64,000 nucleotides of DNA from Actinomycetota bacterium (GCA_020161815.1 JAIUOP010000012.1:1-64000), one strand, 5' to 3'; positions 1-10,725 are shown, counted from the stretch's first letter. Numbers and translations: made by a program. Notes: generated by a model from the sequence alone, not told the origin.

Positions 1-1
1 C

Positions 2-106
2 AGCAACGCCGACCGCACGGCCGCCCTTGCGCCATGGCTCGAGCACTACAACACTGAACGTCGCCACAGCGCACTCGGAGGCAAGCCACCGGTCAGCAGG
101 CTGTAA
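2..106 (+). CDS. Transposase C-terminal fragment (IS3/IS481-type integrase), partial
   Basis: The reading frame is open from the window edge and stops at TAA 104-106. The tail reads W-L-E-H-Y-N-T-E-R-R-H-S-A-L-G-G-K-P-P, the classic C-terminal signature of DDE integrase-core transposases of the IS3/IS481 group (W..YN..R.H..LGG..P). These enzymes cut and join IS ends. Only about 34 residues are present, so neither the family nor the catalytic triad can be checked. The right end of the IS should lie just downstream, near 107-131, where the stop codon of the next gene also falls. The boundary and any target duplication cannot be fixed without the sequence to the left. Confidence 0.8.
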   Translation, partial: SNADRTAALAPWLEHYNTERRHSALGGKPPVSRL

Positions 107-128
107 CCAACGTGGTGGCCGGGTACAT

Positions 129-338
129 TTAGTCGGCGCGGCGACGCCGGATGAGCCACCACAGGATGCCGCCGACCATGGCCGCCAGCCCGGCCATCAC
201 GCCACCGGCGCGCACCAGCTGCTCGTTGCCGGCGGTCAGGCCGTTGGCGATCGCGAGCAGCCCGACGAGGAGCGCGGGCAGGAGGAGTAGGGCCCCGGTC
301 ACTGCGGCCAGCCCGATCCAGAAGGTGCGCTTGCTCAT
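129..338 (-). CDS. Small two-TM membrane protein
   Basis: This 69-residue protein has two predicted membrane segments (about residues 6-32 and 45-63) and a basic C-terminal tail (RRRRAD), so the tail probably faces the cytoplasm. Its start ATG (338) overlaps the stop of the upstream Nudix gene as ATGA, which supports co-transcription and real translation. The stop codon lies about 23 bases past the end of the transposase frame, so the IS may have landed at or within the 3' end and supplied the stop. I do not recognise a family and infer no function beyond membrane location. Confidence 0.6.
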   Translation of the reverse strand: MSKRTFWIGLAAVTGALLLLPALLVGLLAIANGLTAGNEQLVRAGGVMAGLAAMVGGILWWLIRRRRAD

Positions 339-841
339 CCCCGCCCACCGTCCCGAGGACGGCCGTCCTCGAGGTATGCCGTGTGCTCGGTCCCCAGCGC
401 CGCCTTCACCAGCCGCACGGCATACGGCGCCATGTGGTCGCCGAGGGCCGGGACCGGCGCCCAGTGGACCGCCCGGATCTCCCGGGCCAGGAACCGGGAG
501 GGGTCCAGGGTCGCCGGGTCGAGGACGCCGAGGTCGAAGAGGAAGAGGACGGCGTCGTCCCAGCCCTTGTAGGGCGGCAGCCAGTTGACGGCGAGGAGGG
601 CGCCTGCGCGGACCTCGAGTCCCAGCTCCTCACGGACCTCGCGCTCGAGGCAGGTGGCCGGCGACTCGCGCGGGTCGACCACGCCGCCCGGCAGGTCCCA
701 CTCGCGCTTGTAGGTGAGCTCGCAGACCAGGACATGACCCTCGCCGTCGCGCGCCAGGCCCTGGGCGATGGCGCGCTTGCGCGGCAGCCGCTCGTTGAGC
801 ATGGCGGTGAAGTCAGGCGGCGCCGGGTTCTGCTCTGACAT
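335..841 (-). CDS. Nudix hydrolase
   Basis: This 168-residue cytosolic protein hydrolyses a nucleoside diphosphate linked to another moiety; the substrate cannot be read from sequence. The complete Nudix box G-x5-E-x7-REV-x-EELG-L lies at residues 53-75 (G53, E59, R67, E68, E71, E72, G74), with the Mg-binding glutamates intact. The ATG at 841 is chosen because the box then sits at the usual distance from the N terminus; the longer frame runs into the neighbouring gene. A 4-bp overlap couples it to the small membrane protein downstream. Confidence 0.9.
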   Translation of the reverse strand: MSEQNPAPPDFTAMLNERLPRKRAIAQGLARDGEGHVLVCELTYKREWDLPGGVVDPRESPATCLEREVREELGLEVRAGALLAVNWLPPYKGWDDAVLFLFDLGVLDPATLDPSRFLAREIRAVHWAPVPALGDHMAPYAVRLVKAALGTEHTAYLEDGRPRDGGRG

Positions 842-875
842 GGACGTGAGGCTACCCAGCGGACGATGCGGCCGG

Positions 876-1535
876 TCAGGCGCCCGTCTGCACCGGCCGG
901 CCGTCGGCCCGCCACTCGGGGAGCCCGCCGTCGAGGCGGACGGCGTCGCGGCCGGCGTCGGAGAGCTCTCGCACCGCGTCGTCGGAGTAGACGCAGAAAG
1001 GGCCACGGCAGTAGGCGACGTAGGTGACGCCCTCGGGCAGCTCCGCCAGGCGGGCCGCCACCTCTCCCGGCGAGACGTGGACCGCTCCGGGGATGTGACC
1101 GGCGGCGAACTCGGCCTCGGGTCGGACGTCCAGCACGACGACGTCCTTGCGGGTCAGGTGCTCGGCGAGCTCGTCCCTGCTCATCGCACCCAGGGACGCC
1201 CGGTCACCGAGGTAGTCGTGCGCCAGCTCGTCCAGCCGCTCGACATGGGCCTGGGCCACGCCCCGCAGCGCGAGCCAGAGGTCGGCGACGGCAGGCGAGG
1301 ACAGCGAGTAGTGCACCCGGGTGCCCTCGGCCCGGGTGGTCACGAGGCCCGCGTCGAGGAGGACGTGGAGGTGCTGGGAGGTGTTGGCGACGGACTGCCC
1401 GATGGACAGGGCGAGCTCCTGGACCGAGCGCTCGCCCTGGGCGAGCACGTCGACCAGCTCGGCGCGGCGACCATTGCCCATCGCCTTGGCGGTCGATGCC
1501 AGGGCGGGGTAGAGCACGTCCTCGGCCCGGCGCAC
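876..1535 (-). CDS. ArsR-type HTH regulator fused to a rhodanese domain
   Basis: This 219-residue protein has two domains. Residues about 15-100 form an ArsR/SmtB winged helix (recognition region around S48-L60). Residues about 118-213 form a rhodanese domain with active-site loop C-R-G-P-F-C (C176 and C181). Proteins of this architecture are known, and the rhodanese thiol is thought to sense or handle reactive sulfur or another thiol-reactive ligand that controls DNA binding; I infer the same here. No metal-site cysteines are visible in the HTH part. A perfect 11-bp inverted repeat (1541-1570) starts 6 bp upstream of the start codon, a good autoregulatory site. rmuC is divergent. Confidence 0.9.
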   Translation of the reverse strand: MRRAEDVLYPALASTAKAMGNGRRAELVDVLAQGERSVQELALSIGQSVANTSQHLHVLLDAGLVTTRAEGTRVHYSLSSPAVADLWLALRGVAQAHVERLDELAHDYLGDRASLGAMSRDELAEHLTRKDVVVLDVRPEAEFAAGHIPGAVHVSPGEVAARLAELPEGVTYVAYCRGPFCVYSDDAVRELSDAGRDAVRLDGGLPEWRADGRPVQTGA

Positions 1536-1540
1536 TGCCC

Positions 1541-1570
1541 GTCCCGGTGCGTTCTGCCACGCACCGGGAC
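1541..1570. promoter_or_regulatory. Perfect inverted repeat between ArsR-rhodanese and rmuC
   Basis: GTCCCGGTGCG (1541-1551) and CGCACCGGGAC (1560-1570) form an 11-8-11 perfect inverted repeat immediately upstream of the ArsR-rhodanese start and 46 bp before rmuC. Its position and symmetry fit a dimer operator for the regulator. A transcript hairpin is the alternative. The operator role is inference. Confidence 0.5.
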
Positions 1571-1616
1571 GCCGGCTCTTCCGCGGCCTGTCGGTGCTCT
1601 CTGCAAGGGTCTGACC

Positions 1617-2840
1617 ATGGACCTCTCGCTCCCCCAGCTCCTCCTCGCGCTCGGCCTGGCCGCCGTGGTGGGCGCGGCTGCCACGGCAGTCGCCATGCGT
1701 GCGGTGTATGCCGCTCGGCTGGCGTCCGCTCGCACCGAGGCCGCGCTCCTCGCCGAGCGGGTCCTCGACCTGGAGACCAGCCTCACCGAGGACGCCGAGA
1801 CCGCGGCCCTCCTCGCCCCCCTGCGTGAGGCCCTGGGTCGCGTCGAGACGCAGGTCGGCAGCATCGAGCGCGAGCGGCTCGAGCAGCTCGGCTCACTGCG
1901 CGCCGTGCTCGCACGGGTCGAGGACGAGACCTCGGGCCTGAGCCGCGCCACCTCCTCGCTCGCCGGGTCGCTCCGTTCCTCGACCGTGCGCGGGGCGTGG
2001 GGGGAGGTCCAGCTCCGCCGGGTGCTGGAGTCGGCCGGGATGATGGCGCGTTGCGACTTCACCGAGCAGGCCACGGGAGTCAACCGACATGCCCGGGCGG
2101 TGCGCCCCGACGTCGTCGTCCGGCTGCCCGGGGAGCGCCACCTCGTCATCGACGCCAAGGCACCGATGGCGGCCTTCCTCGACGCGCAGTCGGAGGACCT
2201 GACGGCAGCGGAGCGCGGCGACCTGCTCAAGGAGCATGCGCGTGTGCTGCGTGGCCACGTCTCGGCCCTGACCGCCAAGGACTACTGGTCGGCCTTCCCC
2301 TCCACTCCGGAGATGGTCGTCTGCTTCCTGCCCAGCGACGCGATGCTCGCCTCGGCCCTCGACGCCGATCCCGGCCTGCACGAGTGGGGGCTGGAGCAGC
2401 GCGTGGCCCTGGTGGGTCCGGCCGCCCTCATGGCCCTGCTCCGCACGGTCGCCCTGACCTGGCAGCAGGACTCGCTCTCACGCAATGCCGCCGCCCTGCT
2501 CGACCTCGGTCGCGAGCTCCACGGCCGCCTCGCCACCCTCGGGTCCCACGCGAGCAAGCTCGGGCGCGCCCTGTCCGGCAGCGTCGAGGCCTACAACGCC
2601 ATGGTCGGCACCCTCGAGAGCCGGGTGCTGGTGACGGCGCGACGGATGCAGGAGCTCGGACTGGTCTCCGAGGACCTGCCCCCCACGCCCCCGGTGGAGG
2701 CCGGACCACGCGTGCTCACGGCATACGAGCTCATCGACGCCGCCACCGCGGAGGCGGCCGGCCAGGCGCGCCCCGAGCTGGACCTCGACGCCGCCTTCAG
2801 CCCTGCTGCCGCAGCGGAGCAAGGGCGCCGGCCAGCCTGA
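1617..2840 (+). CDS. rmuC: DNA recombination protein RmuC
   Basis: This 407-residue RmuC-family protein is thought to limit recombination at inverted repeats. An N-terminal membrane anchor (about residues 5-25) is followed by an alpha-helical coiled coil (about 30-110) rich in E, R and L. The RmuC domain then begins near the G-A-W-G-E-V-Q-L motif and includes V-I-D-A-K-A-P-M, part of its PD-(D/E)xK nuclease-like fold. The ATG at 1617 is chosen because the longer frame is antisense to the ArsR gene and lacks the membrane anchor at the N terminus. The 3' end overlaps the convergent FMN reductase gene by 44 bp. Confidence 0.93.
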   Translation: MDLSLPQLLLALGLAAVVGAAATAVAMRAVYAARLASARTEAALLAERVLDLETSLTEDAETAALLAPLREALGRVETQVGSIERERLEQLGSLRAVLARVEDETSGLSRATSSLAGSLRSSTVRGAWGEVQLRRVLESAGMMARCDFTEQATGVNRHARAVRPDVVVRLPGERHLVIDAKAPMAAFLDAQSEDLTAAERGDLLKEHARVLRGHVSALTAKDYWSAFPSTPEMVVCFLPSDAMLASALDADPGLHEWGLEQRVALVGPAALMALLRTVALTWQQDSLSRNAAALLDLGRELHGRLATLGSHASKLGRALSGSVEAYNAMVGTLESRVLVTARRMQELGLVSEDLPPTPPVEAGPRVLTAYELIDAATAEAAGQARPELDLDAAFSPAAAAEQGRRPA

Positions 2841-3360
2841 CGAGCTGGTCGAGGACGCCGGAGAGCTCCTTGGCCCGGCGCTCGTTCGGCGCGAACGTGC
2901 TGCCGGCCCACTCGGTCATCGTCGAGAGGGAGAGCTGGCCCCGCACGGCGACGAGGTGCGCGTTGGCGAAGATCACGCGCCAGTGCTCGGTCGCCCGGAC
3001 CGCCCCGTCGGCGCCGTAGCCGACGATCGCCACGGCCTTGTGCCCCCACTCGGGATAGAGCACGTCGAAGGCATTCTTCAGCGCCGCAGGCACGCCATGG
3101 TTGTACTCCGGCGACACCCAGACGAAACCGTCGTAGCCGTCGATGGCCTTGCTCCACTCGCGCGTCTGCGGCGTCTCGTAGTTGCGATTCGCCGCGCCGG
3201 GGACAGTGGGCTCGGTCAGCAGCGGCAGGTCGAAGTCGGCGAGGTCGAGGAGGGCGAACTCGGCGTCGTCCCGCTGCCGGGCCTGCTCGAGCACCCAGTG
3301 GGCGACGGCCTCCCCCTTGCGGCCCTGGCGGGTGCTCCCGAGGACGATGGCGATCTTCAT
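2797..3360 (-). CDS. NAD(P)H-dependent FMN reductase
   Basis: This 187-residue flavodoxin-fold reductase of the NADPH-dependent FMN reductase family transfers hydride from NAD(P)H to FMN or quinone-like acceptors. The FMN phosphate loop G-S-T-R-Q-G-R lies at residues 8-14, and the isoalloxazine-contact motif S-P-E-Y-N-H-G-V-P-A-A-L-K-N-A-F-D at 83-99. Length is typical. The ATG at 3360 starts directly on the first beta strand (MKIAIVLGSTR). It is convergent with rmuC, with overlapping 3' ends. The physiological acceptor is unknown; azoreductase or chromate-reductase activity is common in the family. Confidence 0.92.
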   Translation of the reverse strand: MKIAIVLGSTRQGRKGEAVAHWVLEQARQRDDAEFALLDLADFDLPLLTEPTVPGAANRNYETPQTREWSKAIDGYDGFVWVSPEYNHGVPAALKNAFDVLYPEWGHKAVAIVGYGADGAVRATEHWRVIFANAHLVAVRGQLSLSTMTEWAGSTFAPNERRAKELSGVLDQLVRLAGALAPLRQQG

Positions 3361-3380
3361 GAAGCTCTCCTTGCGGCAGG

Positions 3381-4409
3381 TCAGTGGAGGGAGCCGGCGT
3401 CCTCGAGCGAGGCGGCGTCGTGACGCATCTTGTCGCTCAGGCCGGCCGCCTTGAGGTCGCGGCGGATCTCGTTGGGCAGGGCGAACATGAGGGATTCCTC
3501 GGCGGCCACGACCGGCTTGACGTCGGTGAAGCCTCGCCCCGCGAGGAACTCGAGCACCTCCCGGACGAGGATCTCGGGGACCGAGGCGCCCGAGGTCACC
3601 CCGACGGTCTCCACGCCGTCGAGCCAGCCCGGGTCGATCTCGGCGGCGTAGTCGACGAGGTGGCCGGCACGGGCTCCGTGCTCGAGGGCCACCTCGACGA
3701 GGCGGACCGAGTTCGAGGAGTTGCGGGACCCGACGACGATCATCAGGTCGGTGGCCGGCGCCATCTGCTTGACGGCCAGCTGACGATTCTGGGTCGCGTA
3801 GCAGATGTCGTCGCTGGGCGGGTCCTGGAGGCTGGGGAACTTCTCCCGCAGGCGGCGCACCGTCTCCATGGTCTCGTCGACCGACAGCGTGGTCTGCGAG
3901 AGCCACACCACCTTGTCCGGGTCGCGGACCTCGATGTTGTCCACGTCGTCCGGGCCCTGGACGAGGTGGATGTGCTCGGGTGCCTCACCCGAGGTGCCCA
4001 CGACCTCCTCGTGGCCCTCGTGGCCGATGAGCAGGATGTCGAAGTCTGCATCGGCGAACCGGACCGCCTCACGGTGCACCTTGGTCACGAGGGGGCAGGT
4101 GGCATCGATGGTCTTCAGGGACCGGGCGGCGGCTTCCTCGTGCACGACGGGGGCCACGCCATGCGCGGAGAAGATGACCGTGGCGCCCTCGGGCACCTCG
4201 TGCGTCTCGTCGACGAAGATGGCGCCACGCTTCTCCAGCGTGGTCACGACGTGCTTGTTGTGGACGATCTCCTTGCGGACGTAGACCGGCGGCCCGTACA
4301 GCTCGAGGGCCTTCTCGACCGTCACCACCGCGCGATCGACCCCGGCGCAGTAGCCGCGAGGGGCCGCGAGCAGCACCTGCTTGGACGTCCCTGACAGTGC
4401 GTGGCTCAT
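3381..4409 (-). CDS. ispH: 4-hydroxy-3-methylbut-2-enyl diphosphate reductase (IspH)
   Basis: This is the last step of the MEP pathway, reductive dehydroxylation of HMBPP to IPP and DMAPP by a cytosolic [4Fe-4S] enzyme. The three cluster cysteines are C21 (G-Y-C-A-G-V-D), C105 (A-T-C-P-L-V) and C203 (I-C-Y-A-T-Q-N). The substrate histidines H50 and H133 and the proton-relay glutamate E135 are all present. At 342 residues it is slightly longer than the E. coli enzyme. ATG 4409 is taken as the start; an in-frame ATG at 4418 is equally possible. aqpZ is divergent from a 110-bp gap. Confidence 0.96.
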   Translation of the reverse strand: MSHALSGTSKQVLLAAPRGYCAGVDRAVVTVEKALELYGPPVYVRKEIVHNKHVVTTLEKRGAIFVDETHEVPEGATVIFSAHGVAPVVHEEAAARSLKTIDATCPLVTKVHREAVRFADADFDILLIGHEGHEEVVGTSGEAPEHIHLVQGPDDVDNIEVRDPDKVVWLSQTTLSVDETMETVRRLREKFPSLQDPPSDDICYATQNRQLAVKQMAPATDLMIVVGSRNSSNSVRLVEVALEHGARAGHLVDYAAEIDPGWLDGVETVGVTSGASVPEILVREVLEFLAGRGFTDVKPVVAAEESLMFALPNEIRRDLKAAGLSDKMRHDAASLEDAGSLH

Positions 4410-4519
4410 GGTCCCCATCGTAGGTGGCCCCTGCCCGCCCACCGATTTGCTGAGGTCCGGACCCCCTGCGCAGCGCGTCCAACGCGCGTTGCGGCGGGCA
4501 CTCCCGTCACAATGGCCCC

Positions 4520-5320
4520 ATGTACACACCTTCACTGGTCCAGCGCTTGGGCGCCGAGTTCCTCGGCACCTTCTGGCTCGTCTTCGGCGGCTGCGGCTCC
4601 GCCATCTATGCGGCCGGCTTCATGGCCCCCAACCTCGTGGCCGGCCAGAGCGTCCACCTCGGCATCGGCTTCGTGGGCGTCGCGCTGGCCTTCGGCCTCA
4701 CGGTGGTCACCATGGCGTACGCCGTGGGCCACATCAGTGGCGCCCACTTCAACCCGGCCGTCACCATCGGTGTCGCCGTCGCCAAGCGCTTCGAGTGGAA
4801 GGACGTGCCGGCCTACGTCATCACCCAGGTCATCGGCGGCCTCGCGGCAGGTGCGGCCCTGTGGGGCATCGCCCGGGGCAAGGCCGGCTTCGACCCGGTC
4901 GGGCACATGGCGGCCAATGGCTACGCCGAGAACTCCCCCGGTGGCTACTCGATGGCCGCGGTGTTCTGCGCCGAGGTTCTGCTCACCGCGTTCTTCCTCT
5001 ACATCATCCTCGGGGCGACCCACGACAAGGCGCCCTCCGGCTTCGCCCCCTTGGCGATCGGCCTGGGCCTGACCCTGATCCACCTCATCTCGATCCCGAT
5101 CAGCAACACCTCGGTCAACCCGGCCCGCTCGATGGGTGTCGCCTTCTTCAACGGTGCCGGCGCTCCGGGGCAGCTGTGGCTGTTCTGGGTGGCCCCGATC
5201 ATCGGTGCCGCCATCGCCGGCGCGACCTTCCACCTGGTCACCGGGGTCGACCGACGCGACCGCGACATCTCGGGCTCGATCTCCGAGCGCGACGCGGCCG
5301 ACCACAGCGACGTCGCCTGA
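4520..5320 (+). CDS. aqpZ: Aquaporin Z
   Basis: This 266-residue six-TM major intrinsic protein forms a water channel. Both NPA half-helix motifs are intact (78-80 and 200-202). The selectivity filter lines up with E. coli AqpZ: F58, H188, T197 and R203, matching F43/H174/T183/R189. It is therefore a water-selective aquaporin and not a glycerol facilitator. The N terminus ([19 protein letters not shown]) is canonical. A CACAAT hexamer ends a few bases before the ATG, suggesting a very short leader. A palindromic repeat copy follows 30 bp after the stop. Confidence 0.96.
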   Translation: MYTPSLVQRLGAEFLGTFWLVFGGCGSAIYAAGFMAPNLVAGQSVHLGIGFVGVALAFGLTVVTMAYAVGHISGAHFNPAVTIGVAVAKRFEWKDVPAYVITQVIGGLAAGAALWGIARGKAGFDPVGHMAANGYAENSPGGYSMAAVFCAEVLLTAFFLYIILGATHDKAPSGFAPLAIGLGLTLIHLISIPISNTSVNPARSMGVAFFNGAGAPGQLWLFWVAPIIGAAIAGATFHLVTGVDRRDRDISGSISERDAADHSDVA

Positions 5321-5349
5321 CCCGCACCCCCTTCCCCCTGTCTCCCAGA

Positions 5350-5414
5350 CAGTCGAAAGTAGACGAGGAGTCGTCCCGGGTCACCGGGGGCGGCTCCTCG
5401 TCCACTTTCGACTG
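5350..5414 (+). repeat. Palindromic element, copy 1
   Basis: The left arm (from 5350) carries the shared outer sequence GTCGAAAGTAGACGAGGAG. The right arm (5391-5414) is its complement with two differences. The one-sided flank CTCCCAGACA (5342-5351) marks plus orientation. It lies between aqpZ and xseA. The hairpin could end aqpZ transcription, but the family also occurs elsewhere in the window, so it is a dispersed element. Confidence 0.9.
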
Positions 5415-5446
5415 CTCGTGTGGGTGGGCACCCCTAGCATGAGCGC

Positions 5447-6697
5447 GTGAGCGCACCACCCCCTCGTCCGGTCCTGCCGCAGCGGGCGGCGGAGACGAGC
5501 GCCGAGCAGCCCTGGCCGGTGCGGCTGCTCTCGGTGAAGGTCGGGGAGTACGTCGACAAGATGTCGGTCTGCTGGGTGGAGGGCCAGGTCGTCCAGCTCA
5601 CCCGCCGACCGGGCAGCGGCACGGCATACCTCACCCTCCGCGACACCGACGTGGACATGAGCTTCTCGGTCGCGATCCGGGCGACCGCCCTCGACGCCAT
5701 GCCGCCCCTCCAGCCGGGCGCGCGTGTCGTCACCCAGGTCAAGCCGGTCTTCTGGCCCCGCGGCGGCAGCCTGCAGCTCGACGCCCGCCAGATCCGGCCG
5801 GTCGGGATCGGCGAGCTGCTCGCGCGGCTGGAGCAGCTGCGGACCACGCTCGCCGCCGAGGGCCTCTTCGACCGCGACCGCAAGCGCCCCCTGCCCTTCC
5901 TGCCCCGCACGATCGGCCTCGTCACCGGCCGGGGCGGCGCCGCGGAGCGGGACGTCGTGGAGAACGCCCGGCGGCGGTGGCCCAGCGCCCGGTTCGCGCT
6001 GCGCGAGGTGGCCGTCCAGGGGCCGACCGCCGTCACCGAGGTGTGCGCGGCCCTCGCCGGCCTCGACGAGGAGCCCGAGGTCGACGTCATCGTCATCGCG
6101 CGCGGTGGCGGCAGCATCGAGGACCTCCTCCCCTTCAGCAACGAAGCCCTGCTGCGCGCCGTCTCCGCAGCCACCACCCCGGTCGTCTCGGCGATCGGTC
6201 ACGACGTCGACACCCCCCTGCTCGACCTCGTCGCCGATGCCCGTGCCTCGACCCCGACCGACGCGGCCTCCCTCGTCGTGCCGGACGCAGCACAGCAGGC
6301 GGCCATCGTCGGCACCGCCCGTGAGCGGCTCCGGACCATCCTCACCGCGCACGTCCACCGCGAGCGCGAGCGGCTCCACCACCTGCGCAGTCGTCCGGTC
6401 ATGGCCGACCCCGGGGCCTACGTCCGGGCGCAGCGCGAGGTCGTCCAGGGCCTGCGCGGCCGGGCCAACCACCGCGTGGAGGCCCGCCTGGCCCGTGAGC
6501 GCGACGGCATCACCCACCTGCGCCGGCACGCGCGTGCCCTCTCACCGCAGGCGACGCTCGACCGGGGCTACGCGATCGTGGCCGAGGCCGACGGCACGCT
6601 CGTGCGTGACCCCGAGGCGCTCGACGTCGACGACCTGCTGCGCGTCGTCGTCGCCCACGGAGACTTCGCCGTCCGCGTCGTCGGCGCCGACGCGTAG
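5447..6697 (+). CDS. xseA: Exodeoxyribonuclease VII large subunit
   Basis: This is the catalytic subunit of exonuclease VII, which degrades single-stranded DNA from both ends to oligonucleotides. An N-terminal OB-fold (about residues 25-120, including V-C-W-V-E-G-Q-V) binds ssDNA. The nuclease core follows, with G-L-V-T-G-R-G-G-A-A, V-I-V-I-A-R-G-G-G-S-I-E-D-L and A-I-G-H-D-V-D-T-P. The C-terminal helical region carries L-D-R-G-Y-A-I-V. Length is 416 residues. The start is GTG 5447; a TAGCAT -10-like hexamer at 5435-5440 sits six bases before it, so the mRNA is probably leaderless. xseB follows by 9 bp. Confidence 0.95.
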   Translation: MSAPPPRPVLPQRAAETSAEQPWPVRLLSVKVGEYVDKMSVCWVEGQVVQLTRRPGSGTAYLTLRDTDVDMSFSVAIRATALDAMPPLQPGARVVTQVKPVFWPRGGSLQLDARQIRPVGIGELLARLEQLRTTLAAEGLFDRDRKRPLPFLPRTIGLVTGRGGAAERDVVENARRRWPSARFALREVAVQGPTAVTEVCAALAGLDEEPEVDVIVIARGGGSIEDLLPFSNEALLRAVSAATTPVVSAIGHDVDTPLLDLVADARASTPTDAASLVVPDAAQQAAIVGTARERLRTILTAHVHRERERLHHLRSRPVMADPGAYVRAQREVVQGLRGRANHRVEARLARERDGITHLRRHARALSPQATLDRGYAIVAEADGTLVRDPEALDVDDLLRVVVAHGDFAVRVVGADA

Positions 6698-6706
6698 GCT
6701 GCCTGC

Positions 6707-6919
6707 GTGGCCACGCCAGCTGATCCGACCCCGATCCCGGAGGACATCGCCGCCCTGCCCTATGAAGCGGCGCGCGACGAGCTGGCCTCGATCGTGTCCC
6801 GGCTCGAGAGCGGGCAGGTCGGGCTCGAGGAGTCGATGAGCCTGTGGGAGCGCGGCGAGCGGCTCGCCGAGCACTGCAACACATGGCTCGACGCCGCCCA
6901 GGCGCGGCTCACGGACTGA
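6707..6919 (+). CDS. xseB: Exodeoxyribonuclease VII small subunit
   Basis: This 70-residue helical-hairpin protein forms the regulatory multimer around XseA. The family core is clear: LPYEAARDELASIVSRLESG, then LEESMSLWERGERLAEHC. It starts at GTG 6707, right after xseA, so the two subunits are made from one transcript. The last 11 bp overlap the 3' end of the convergent DUF4245 gene. Confidence 0.95.
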   Translation: MATPADPTPIPEDIAALPYEAARDELASIVSRLESGQVGLEESMSLWERGERLAEHCNTWLDAAQARLTD

Positions 6920-7478
6920 CCGGCTCCAGGTGCTCGATGAGCACGGCGAGCTCCTCGAAGCTGGCCGTGCCGGTGACCAGGGTCGTCAGCTCGCCCGGTG
7001 CCTGAGGGCGGTGGAGGAGCGAGTTCTGGGTCTTGGAGGAGCGGACGTACTTCGTCCAGGTGCGCCCGCCCACCTCGACCGTGCCCTGCTCCGAGGCGCG
7101 GTTCACCTCGGTCTCGACCCAGGTCGACGACGGGTCACGGGTCTGCTCCACCGAGGCGTAGTCGCCACTGGGTGCCTGGTACCCCGCGAGCCAGGTCATC
7201 GCGCCCTCGCCCGTGCGCACATAGCGCGCGCTCGTGGCCTTCCATCCCGAGGGGAGCCCGGCAGCGATGGCGACCGGCCAGCCGCTCTCGGCGGCGACCC
7301 GCTGCGCCGTCGCCGGGATGTCGACCGGTGGCCCCGAGAGGGAGTTGACCCTGGGCACCATGAAGATGACGAGGGCCATGAGGGCGGCGATCACGAGGAG
7401 CGAGCGGGCCATGTTGGGCAACGAGCCCATCGCATAGCGGCTCCGCGCGGGGGGCGGTGTCGGTTCGGTCACGCTCAC
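6909..7478 (-). CDS. DUF4245 single-pass membrane protein
   Basis: This 189-residue protein has a short cytoplasmic N terminus, one membrane segment (about residues 26-41) and an extracytoplasmic domain with the motifs P-S-G-W-K-A-T-S-A-R and W-L-A-G-Y-Q. It belongs to DUF4245, of unknown function, which sits beside xseAB in many Actinobacteria. GTG 7478 (MSVTEP) is preferred over an upstream TTG at 7529 because it gives the usual short hydrophilic N terminus; neither has a strong ribosome-binding site. glpX, a frequent neighbour of this locus, is absent and a PfkB kinase is found instead. Confidence 0.82.
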   Translation of the reverse strand: MSVTEPTPPPARSRYAMGSLPNMARSLLVIAALMALVIFMVPRVNSLSGPPVDIPATAQRVAAESGWPVAIAAGLPSGWKATSARYVRTGEGAMTWLAGYQAPSGDYASVEQTRDPSSTWVETEVNRASEQGTVEVGGRTWTKYVRSSKTQNSLLHRPQAPGELTTLVTGTASFEELAVLIEHLEPVSP

Positions 7479-7582
7479 GGCACCATCGTCGCCGACGCAG
7501 ATGCCGGTCACCGAATCGGGGCAGGCCAACTCTGACTAGAGTCGGATCAGGACATCAACGCGCCTCGGGAGAGCAGGCAGCC

Positions 7583-8515
7583 ATGACCAGTCGAGTACTC
7601 GTGATCGGTGAGGTGCTCATCGACGTCGTCCGCACCCCGGACGGTGCCGTCAGCGAGCATGTCGGAGGCTCTCCGGCCAATGTGGCCACCGGCCTGGCGC
7701 GACTGGGCCACTCCACCGACTTCGCCACGACCTTCGGCCGGGACGACCGCGGTCGGGCCTGCCTCGAGCACGTCCGCGGCCAGGGGGTGGAGGTCCTGCC
7801 GACGAGCCGGACGGCCGAGCCCACGTCGGTCGCCGATGCCACCATCGACGAGAGCGGCGCGGCCACCTATGTCTTCGACCTGCACTGGAACCTCGCGCCG
7901 GTCCCGGTGCGCAGCGGGGTCGGTCACGTGCACACCGGGTCCATCGCTGCCACGGTGGCTCCAGGGGCGGCGACCGTCGCCCGGACCATCGCCGAGGTGC
8001 ACGACGAGGTCACGGTCTCCTACGACCCCAACATCCGCCCCTCGATCATGGGCGACCCGGAGGACTACCGTCCGGTCGTCGAGCACCTCGTGGGCCTCTC
8101 CGACGTCGTCAAGGCCAGCAGCGACGACCTGGAGCTGCTCTATCCCGGCCGCACCGTCGAGGAGGTCCTCGCGCACTGGGCCGACCTCGGGGCAGCCCTC
8201 ACCGTGGTGACCCTGGGGGGCGAGGGCGTCGCCTACCGCGTCCCGGCCACCGGCACCGTATGCCGTGTGCAGGCTCGCGTGCTCGACCCCGGTCTCGTCG
8301 TGGACACCGTCGGCGCCGGCGACTCCTTCATGGCCGGCCTGATCTCCGGGCTGCTCGACACCGGCCTGGCCGGCTCGGCCGCAGCCCGCGCCGCCCTCGC
8401 CGAGGCCACCGAGGCCGACCTCGAGCCCGCCATCACGCGAGCCCTGATGACCAGTGGCGTCACCGTGCGGCATGCCGGCGCCTACTCCCCCACCCGCGAC
8501 GAGCTGGAAGGCTGA
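7583..8515 (+). CDS. PfkB-family carbohydrate kinase (fructokinase-like)
   Basis: This 310-residue cytosolic ribokinase/PfkB kinase phosphorylates a sugar with ATP. The substrate-side G-G-S-P-A-N-V-A motif is at residues 28-35. The C-terminal signature D-T-V-G-A-G-D-S-F carries catalytic base D247 and the anion hole. The start ATG has an AGAGCAGG-type ribosome-binding site. The N terminus resembles bacterial fructokinases, but the sugar cannot be fixed from sequence. Fumarase starts 2 bp after its stop, so the genes are co-transcribed. Confidence 0.88.
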   Translation: MTSRVLVIGEVLIDVVRTPDGAVSEHVGGSPANVATGLARLGHSTDFATTFGRDDRGRACLEHVRGQGVEVLPTSRTAEPTSVADATIDESGAATYVFDLHWNLAPVPVRSGVGHVHTGSIAATVAPGAATVARTIAEVHDEVTVSYDPNIRPSIMGDPEDYRPVVEHLVGLSDVVKASSDDLELLYPGRTVEEVLAHWADLGAALTVVTLGGEGVAYRVPATGTVCRVQARVLDPGLVVDTVGAGDSFMAGLISGLLDTGLAGSAAARAALAEATEADLEPAITRALMTSGVTVRHAGAYSPTRDELEG

Positions 8516-8517
8516 CC

Positions 8518-10217
<1,700 letters not shown>

Positions 10218-10218
<1 letters not shown>

Positions 10219-10724
10219 TGGACGACCTCTCCGCCTTCGAGGACCTGCTCGCCGCCAACCGCGAGTACGCCAGGACGAACGCGATCCTCGGCTTCGACGG
10301 CGTCGCGCACGCCGGCGTCGCGGTCGTGACCTGCATGGACTCCCGCATCGAGCCGCTCGGCATGATCGGGCTCCAGCCCGGGGACGCCAAGATCTTCCGC
10401 AACCCCGGTGGCCGCGTCACCAGCAACGCCCTCGAGGCCCTCGTCCTGTCGGTGCACCTGCTCGGGGTCGAGCGCATCCTCGTGGTCCCGCACACCCGGT
10501 GTGCGATGGCCAGCAGCACCGAGCAGCAGCTGCGCGACCGGATCAGCGCCTCCTCGGGCACCAATGCGGCCTGGCAGGGCTTCCACGTGGTCAAGGACCA
10601 GAAGGAAGGTCTGCGGCACGACGTCGCCGCCGTGCGCAGCCACCCGCTCATCACCGGGCGGGCCCAGGTGGCCGGCTTCATCTACGACGTCGACACCGGT
10701 CTGCTCAATCCGCTCACCGACTGA
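10218..10724 (+). CDS. Beta-class carbonic anhydrase, short form
   Basis: This 168-residue enzyme hydrates CO2 to bicarbonate in the cytosol. The zinc site is visible: V-T-C-M-D-S-R (C and the D-R dyad) and H-T-R-C (H and second C). Its length and C terminus (G-F-I-Y-D-V-D-T-G-L-L) resemble the short mycobacterial Rv1284-type enzyme. Its ATG overlaps the fumarase stop (ATGA). A second, more distant beta carbonic anhydrase begins 1 bp downstream, so the two are tandem paralogs of different subtypes. Confidence 0.92.
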
Positions 10725-10725
10725 C

